Assembly: GCF_000717275.1 (NCBI RefSeq)
Contig: NZ_JNYV01000001.1
Span: 558,001 to 622,000 of the forward strand
DNA: 64,000 bases
Source of the DNA: Kitasatospora arboriphila
Lineage (GTDB): Bacteria; Actinomycetota; Actinomycetes; Mycobacteriales; Mycobacteriaceae
Direction of reading: 5' to 3'
In this document: positions 59,628 through 64,000 of the stretch, piece by piece
How the letters are laid out: the number at the start of each line of letters is the position of its first letter
How positions within the stretch are numbered: the stretch's first letter is position 1
The notes under the pieces: generated by a model
Told to the model about the DNA's origin: nothing
Databases searched by the model: none
Seen by the model: only the letters and a program-made list of their open reading frames with translations
Program-made: the position numbers and the translations under genes

Positions 59628-61445
59628 TCATCGGGGCTGCAGGGCCGCCAAGAACTCGTGGGTGACGGCCACCGCGTGGTCCGAGCTCCCGCCGAGCACC
59701 ACCAACGTCGCCCATGCCAGGTCACCACGGAAGCCGGCGAACCAGGCGTGCGAACCCGCCGCGACCTCGGCTTCACCGGTCTTGCCGAACACCTCACCGA
59801 GATCCTGCATGCGCAACGCGGTGCCGGACGAAATCACCTCGCGCATCATCGGGCGCAACTTCATCACCACGGCCGGGTCCATCTCCGGGTGAGGCCCTGA
59901 GATGGTGGTGTCGCGGCCGACGATGAGCGAAGGGATCGGTGTAGAACCGCGTGCCACCGTGGCCGCCACCATCGCCAGACCGAACGGGCTGGTCAGTACC
60001 TTGCCCTGGCCGAACCCGTCCTCTGTGCGCTGCACCAGTTCAGGTGCGATCGGGACCGACCCGCTCTCCGTCGGCAGGCCGACCACGTGATACTCGGGAC
60101 CGATACCGAGAGATGCGGCGGTCCGCGTCAGATCAGAGGGGCCCATCTCGCTGGCCAGTTTGGCAAAGGTGGTGTTGCACGACCGGGCAAAAGCGGTTTG
60201 CATCGGGACCGTGCCGAGACCGAACCCGTTGTAGTTCGGAACGCTGCGTTCGCCGATGGTGACCTCACTGGGGCACCCGACCATGGTCGATGGCTGGGCC
60301 AGCCCGGTGCTGATCGCGGCTGCAGAGGTGACCACCTTGAACGTCGAGCCGGGTGGATAGAGACCGACGGTCGCGATCTGGCCGTCCCGGTCGGCCAGCT
60401 CGTTCTGGGCGATCGCAAGAATGCGCCCGGTAGACGGCTGGATCGCGACCATGGCCACCTGGAAATCCGTGCGCTGGTCCACCGCGCGCTGCGCCGCCTC
60501 CTGCACTTCGCGGGACAAGCTGATCTGCACCGACGGAGCCGGCGCAGGGGCGGTCTCGGCCAGCACATCGGCATCGAGCCCGTTTGGGTTGACCGACACC
60601 ACACGCCAGCCGGCCTTGCCCTCGAGATCCTTGGACACTTCTTTCTTCACCTGGGTGAGCAGCGCAGGCGCGAACTTCGGATCAGAGGGGACAAGATCTG
60701 CCTGGTCGACCGTCGACACCCCGGGCAGACCTGCGAGCTGGTCACGGACCTGGTCAAAATCACGCTGACCCAGGGTGATGACCGAATACTCGCCACCCAG
60801 CCCGGTCGCCTGCTCGGCGATGGCCTGCGCGGACATCGGAGCAAACCGACCTAGAACAGTCGCCAGTGCCGTCGCGGTGGAGACGACCGCGCCGGAATCG
60901 GCGGCCACCGCGGCATCGAACCGGACGTTGTACACAGTGCCGGGTACCAGCACATTGGTGCCGTCGCTCTCGCGGACAGCTGCACGCTGGGCCTCGAGCG
61001 TGCGCAGCTGCATCGTCTGGTTCCCACCGAGTTTCGGATGAACGTTCGACGGCACCCAGCGAACCTGCCAGCCAGCGTCTCCACGGGACATCTGAACGGT
61101 CGCCCGGTACTCCCAGGTGCGCCCGCCCGGCAGTTCCCACGTGTAGTCGGTTGCGACCGTGGCCGTGTCCCCGGTGACCTTCACCTGCCCGGTGTCGGCC
61201 GACATCTCGGTGGCGGACAAGCCCTTCCAAGTCGCGTCGATCGCAGACGTCGCCGACACGGGATCGTCGGTCAGGGCTCCGGCGCGGCTGCCGTCGTGAT
61301 CGGAAAAAGCATTCAGGAATCGTTGCGCTGCAGCGCCCGGTCCGTTGTCATCACCGGCACAACCCGCCGACGCGACCCCGATGACCACCACGAGGGCGAT
61401 CCCGAGGAGTCGGCCGGGCCACAGGTGAATTGATCGGATCATCAC
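59628..61445 (-). CDS. Penicillin-binding lipoprotein (class B transpeptidase)
   Basis: A 605-residue lipoprotein resembling M. tuberculosis Rv2864c. The signal peptide ends in the lipobox VASAGC (about residue 29). An NTF2-like MecA_N domain follows (about 35-150), then a dimerisation domain and a transpeptidase domain. The last has STFK near residue 367, SCN in ARSCNTTF, and KTG in VFGKTGEAE near residue 555; all three active-site motifs are complete. It would cross-link peptidoglycan outside the membrane. The ATG at 61445 or the next codon is the start. It converges on hmuV with a 110-bp gap. Confidence 0.92.
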   Translation of the reverse strand: MMIRSIHLWPGRLLGIALVVVIGVASAGCAGDDNGPGAAAQRFLNAFSDHDGSRAGALTDDPVSATSAIDATWKGLSATEMSADTGQVKVTGDTATVATDYTWELPGGRTWEYRATVQMSRGDAGWQVRWVPSNVHPKLGGNQTMQLRTLEAQRAAVRESDGTNVLVPGTVYNVRFDAAVAADSGAVVSTATALATVLGRFAPMSAQAIAEQATGLGGEYSVITLGQRDFDQVRDQLAGLPGVSTVDQADLVPSDPKFAPALLTQVKKEVSKDLEGKAGWRVVSVNPNGLDADVLAETAPAPAPSVQISLSREVQEAAQRAVDQRTDFQVAMVAIQPSTGRILAIAQNELADRDGQIATVGLYPPGSTFKVVTSAAAISTGLAQPSTMVGCPSEVTIGERSVPNYNGFGLGTVPMQTAFARSCNTTFAKLASEMGPSDLTRTAASLGIGPEYHVVGLPTESGSVPIAPELVQRTEDGFGQGKVLTSPFGLAMVAATVARGSTPIPSLIVGRDTTISGPHPEMDPAVVMKLRPMMREVISSGTALRMQDLGEVFGKTGEAEVAAGSHAWFAGFRGDLAWATLVVLGGSSDHAVAVTHEFLAALQPR

Positions 61446-61525
61446 CGGTCATCGTATTTGCGCGCGGCACCGCAACCCGGTTGCCACGCAGGCGAGACAT
61501 GAGCGATCCACCCGATTGCGGCCGG

Positions 61526-62362
61526 TCAGTCCACCAACACGGTCGCGAACGTACCCACCTCGTGCATGCCGACTCTCCGATATGCCTCGCGCGCAGGCGT
61601 GTTGAACGAGTTGACGTACAAGCTGGCGGTACGGCCGGCAGCCACGATGGCTTCGACAACGGCCGCAGTACCCGCAGAACCGAGGCCAGTGCCACGACGG
61701 TGCGGGGCAACCCACACACCTTGGATCTGTCCGACCCGACGCGACATCGCACCGACCTCGGCCTTGAAGACCACTTCGCCGCGTTCGAACTTCGCGTATG
61801 CACGGCCTGCGTTGATCAGGCCTGCGATACGGCGACGGTAGGACCGTCCACCGTCTCCCGCGCAGGGGTCGATTCCCACCTCCCCCACGAACATCTCGAC
61901 CGCGGCAGGTAGGTATGCGTCGATCTCGTCCAGTCGCACCCGTCGCACGAAGGGGTCCGCACGGATGGCAGGTTCGGTGCCCAGCGCCAACAAGGGCTGG
62001 CTGTAACGGATTTCGCGGGCAGGACCCCAGTGTTCACGGGTGTGTTCCCAGAAGGGCATCACGAGCTCGGCCGGCCCGACGATTGACGAACAGGCCCGCG
62101 GATTGCGGATGGCCCGCTCGGCGAAGGTGCGCACATCGTTAACGGTACCGAGCAGCGGAACGAGATTGGCCCCGGAGAAACACAGCGACTCGACCGGCTG
62201 TCCGTTGCTCCACAGCTCCCCGCCCAGCGCTCGCGGATTGATGCCGTGGTCTTCCACCCGAGCCGCGACCATGCACGACGACACCGGGTCGAGGGCGAGA
62301 GCCTGGCTGACCGCGTCGAAGTCCCGCTCGCCGAGCGGACGGTCACCCAACAGCTTCAGCAC
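61526..62362 (-). CDS. DUF4081-GNAT acetyltransferase (Rv2867c-like)
   Basis: A 278-residue two-domain protein. An N-terminal DUF4081 region (about 1-120) contains LALDPVSSCMVAARVED and SLCFSGANLVPL. A C-terminal GNAT domain (about 140-278) has the acetyl-CoA loop VAPHRRGTGLGSAGT and a typical YVNSFNTPAREAYRRVG ending. The acceptor is unknown. The GTG at 62362 is the start. Its place between ispG and the PBP lipoprotein is the same as in M. tuberculosis. Confidence 0.88.
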   Translation of the reverse strand: MLKLLGDRPLGERDFDAVSQALALDPVSSCMVAARVEDHGINPRALGGELWSNGQPVESLCFSGANLVPLLGTVNDVRTFAERAIRNPRACSSIVGPAELVMPFWEHTREHWGPAREIRYSQPLLALGTEPAIRADPFVRRVRLDEIDAYLPAAVEMFVGEVGIDPCAGDGGRSYRRRIAGLINAGRAYAKFERGEVVFKAEVGAMSRRVGQIQGVWVAPHRRGTGLGSAGTAAVVEAIVAAGRTASLYVNSFNTPAREAYRRVGMHEVGTFATVLVD

Positions 62363-62433
62363 CGCGGCTCCCAGGTTAGTAACGGGCGTACGAGAGCGTA
62401 CGTCGCCATTCTGCCAGCCCGCTCGGTCCCAAG

Positions 62434-63609
62434 TCAGCTCACCGTGACAATCGGTGCGCCGGCCCCTGCCGCGTCACCGGATTCGCCTGCCGCTTCGGCG
62501 ATTCGCATCGCCTCTTCGATGAGCGTTTCCACGATCTGAGCTTCGGGAACGGTCTTGATGACCTCACCCTTCACGAAGATCTGACCGCGACCGTTTCCGG
62601 AGGCGACCCCGAGATCGGCCTCGCGTGCTTCGCCCGGGCCGTTCACCACGCAGCCCATGACGGCCACCCGCAGTGGGATCTCCATACCTTCGAGTCCGGC
62701 ACTCACCTCGTCGGCGAGCTTGTAGACGTCGACCTGCGCGCGGCCGCAGGACGGGCAGGAGACGATCTCGAGCTTGCGAGGGCGCAGGTTGAGCGATTGC
62801 AGGATCTGGTTGCCGACCTTGATCTCCTCCACCGGTGGCGCCGACAGCGACACCCGGATCGTGTCCCCGATCCCTTCGGCGAGCAGGGCGCCGAACGCCA
62901 CGGCCGACTTGATCGTGCCCTGGAAAGCGGGTCCTGCCTCGGTGACACCGAGATGGAGGGGGTAGTCGCAGGCGGCAGCCAGCTGGCGGTAGGCCTCGAC
63001 CATGATCACCGGGTCGTTGTGCTTGACCGATATCTTGATGTCGCCGAAGCCGTGCTCTTCGAAGAGGCTCGCCTCCCACAGCGCTGATTCCACCAGCGCC
63101 TCCGGCGTCGCCTTGCCGTACTTCTGGAGCAGGCGCGGGTCGAGTGATCCGGCGTTGACGCCGATACGGATCGGGATCCCGGCATCACCGGCAGCCTTCG
63201 CGACCTCCTTGACCCGGCCGTCGAACTCTTTGATGTTGCCCGGGTTGACCCGGACGGCAGCACACCCGGCGTCGATCGCGGCGAAGATGTATTTGGGCTG
63301 GAAGTGGATGTCGGCGATCACCGGGATCTGCGACTTCCTGGCGATGGCCGGCAGCGCCTCGGCGTCCTCGGGCCGCGGGCACGCCACCCGGACGATGTCA
63401 CACCCCGACGCGGTCAGTTCGGCGATCTGCTGCAGGGTCGCGTTGATGTCGTGGGTTTTGGTGGTGGTCATCGACTGCACCGACACGGGATGGTCGCTGC
63501 CGACGGGCACCGTGCCCACCTGTAGCTGCCGCGTCTTGCGGCGCGGTGCGAGAACCGGCGGCGGTGCGGCGGGCATTCCCAGACCGATCGCGGTTGCATC
63601 TGCACTCAT
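62434..63609 (-). CDS. ispG: 4-hydroxy-3-methylbut-2-enyl diphosphate synthase (IspG/GcpE)
   Basis: A 391-residue [4Fe-4S] enzyme of the MEP isoprenoid pathway, which converts MEcPP to HMBPP. The TIM-barrel part contains [19 protein letters not shown] and [14 protein letters not shown]. Cluster cysteines are in SCPSCGR and [12 protein letters not shown] place the start at the ATG at 63609, with AGGAAG about 10 bases upstream; a GTG at 63618 is too close to that site. It follows rip1 by 39 bp in the conserved rip1-ispG order. Confidence 0.95.
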   Translation of the reverse strand: MSADATAIGLGMPAAPPPVLAPRRKTRQLQVGTVPVGSDHPVSVQSMTTTKTHDINATLQQIAELTASGCDIVRVACPRPEDAEALPAIARKSQIPVIADIHFQPKYIFAAIDAGCAAVRVNPGNIKEFDGRVKEVAKAAGDAGIPIRIGVNAGSLDPRLLQKYGKATPEALVESALWEASLFEEHGFGDIKISVKHNDPVIMVEAYRQLAAACDYPLHLGVTEAGPAFQGTIKSAVAFGALLAEGIGDTIRVSLSAPPVEEIKVGNQILQSLNLRPRKLEIVSCPSCGRAQVDVYKLADEVSAGLEGMEIPLRVAVMGCVVNGPGEAREADLGVASGNGRGQIFVKGEVIKTVPEAQIVETLIEEAMRIAEAAGESGDAAGAGAPIVTVS

Positions 63610-63648
63610 CGGGGTCACTTCCTGATCTGTAAAAGAGTTTCGGATGAT

Positions 63649-64000
63649 CTAGAACACCTTGATCGGATTGACGATGTCCGCCGTCAACGTCAAAGCCATG
63701 TACCCACCCATGATCGCGAGAACCACGTATGTCGCAGGCATCAACTTGAGGTAGTCGACGGGCGCACCCGCACCCAACCCACGAAAACGTCGCACTCTGT
63801 CGCGAACCTTCTCGTAGCCGACGATGGCGATGTGCCCACCATCCAAGGGTAATAGCGGAACCAAATTGAACAGGGCCAGGAAGAAGTTGATGCTCGCCAA
63901 CAAGAAGATGAAGAAGGACCACACGCCCGCTTCGGCTGCACCACCTCCGATCACCGAGGCGCCGTAAACACTGACCGGGGTATCTGCGGCACGCTCGCCG
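63649..64000 (-). CDS. rip1: Site-2 protease Rip1/RseP, C-terminal part (cut by window end)
   Basis: The last 117 codons of an M50 intramembrane zinc protease. The reading frame stays open to the window edge; the visible part starts with GERAADTPVSVYGASVIGG and includes the third-ligand motif PLLPLDGGH. Two membrane helices are visible, and it ends in ADIVNPIKVF, matching M. tuberculosis Rip1. The HExxH active site lies outside the window. Rip1 cleaves anti-sigma factors and controls cell-envelope stress. It is followed by ispG on the same strand. Confidence 0.92.
   Translation of the reverse strand, partial: GERAADTPVSVYGASVIGGGAAEAGVWSFFIFLLASINFFLALFNLVPLLPLDGGHIAIVGYEKVRDRVRRFRGLGAGAPVDYLKLMPATYVVLAIMGGYMALTLTADIVNPIKVF

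Overview
The window is a GC-rich actinobacterial chromosome segment. Gene content and order resemble the Mycobacterium tuberculosis Rv2754c-Rv2869c region (thyX, dfrA/thyA, dapB, lrp/ald, pepR, pnp, rpsO, ribF, mntR, truB, pptT/pptH, nrnA-like, rbfA, infB, nusA, rimP, proS, efpA, cysG/cobB/cobO, mqo, mtr, map, PBP lipoprotein, ispG, rip1). It therefore most likely comes from Mycobacteriales; a Gordonia- or Williamsia-like genus is my inference, not something proven here. Codon use and GC look uniform. I see no IS element, prophage, CRISPR, tRNA or rRNA.

Layout. (1) 1-4708, minus strand: dapB, a small membrane protein, a flavodoxin-like protein, thyA, dfrA, a YcaQ/AlkX-like glycosylase and the 5' part of thyX, which is cut by the window start. 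(2) 4767-16900: an accessory catabolic island. One minus-strand operon encodes a GcvT-fused dimethylglycine dehydrogenase, monomeric sarcosine oxidase, a Rieske oxygenase, betaine aldehyde dehydrogenase, an APC permease and a choline dehydrogenase-like GMC enzyme. Next to it lie an IclR regulator and a divergent Rieske ferredoxin-reductase pair. Together these can account for choline -> betaine aldehyde -> glycine betaine -> dimethylglycine -> sarcosine -> glycine. Both promoters of the island carry the same GTTGC-N7-GCAAC operator at matching positions. (3) 16856-20439: lrp/ald divergent pair and a cNMP/CBS/nucleotidyltransferase protein. (4) 20468-37822: RNA and translation housekeeping: pepR, pnp, rpsO, ribF, mntR (plus strand), then the long rimP-nusA-ylxR-infB-ylxP-rbfA-nrnA-MATE-pptH-pptT-truB run. 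Three tandem copies of the 3' end of infB lie at the infB/ylxP junction. (5) 38035-43117: a Tat-type lipoprotein and DUF4439 pair, proS, yaaA, efpA. (6) 43160-55540: siroheme/cobalamin genes (cysG, cobB, cobO, chelatase, cobQ) mixed with mqo, a GNAT, mtr and two hydrolases. (7) 55567-64000: map, an inserted hmuTUV-type ABC importer behind a DtxR/IdeR-like box, a penicillin-binding lipoprotein, a DUF4081-GNAT protein, ispG, and the 3' part of the site-2 protease rip1, cut by the window end.

Most starts were placed by ribosome-binding sites and by ATGA/GTGA overlaps with the upstream gene, so several genes are shorter than the longest possible frame. TTG starts are proposed for the sarcosine oxidase, truB and pepR. 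The most interesting signals are the paired operator architecture of the betaine island, the complete choline-to-glycine gene set with a split three-component Rieske system, the triplicated infB tail, and the DtxR-like box before the inserted haem-type importer.
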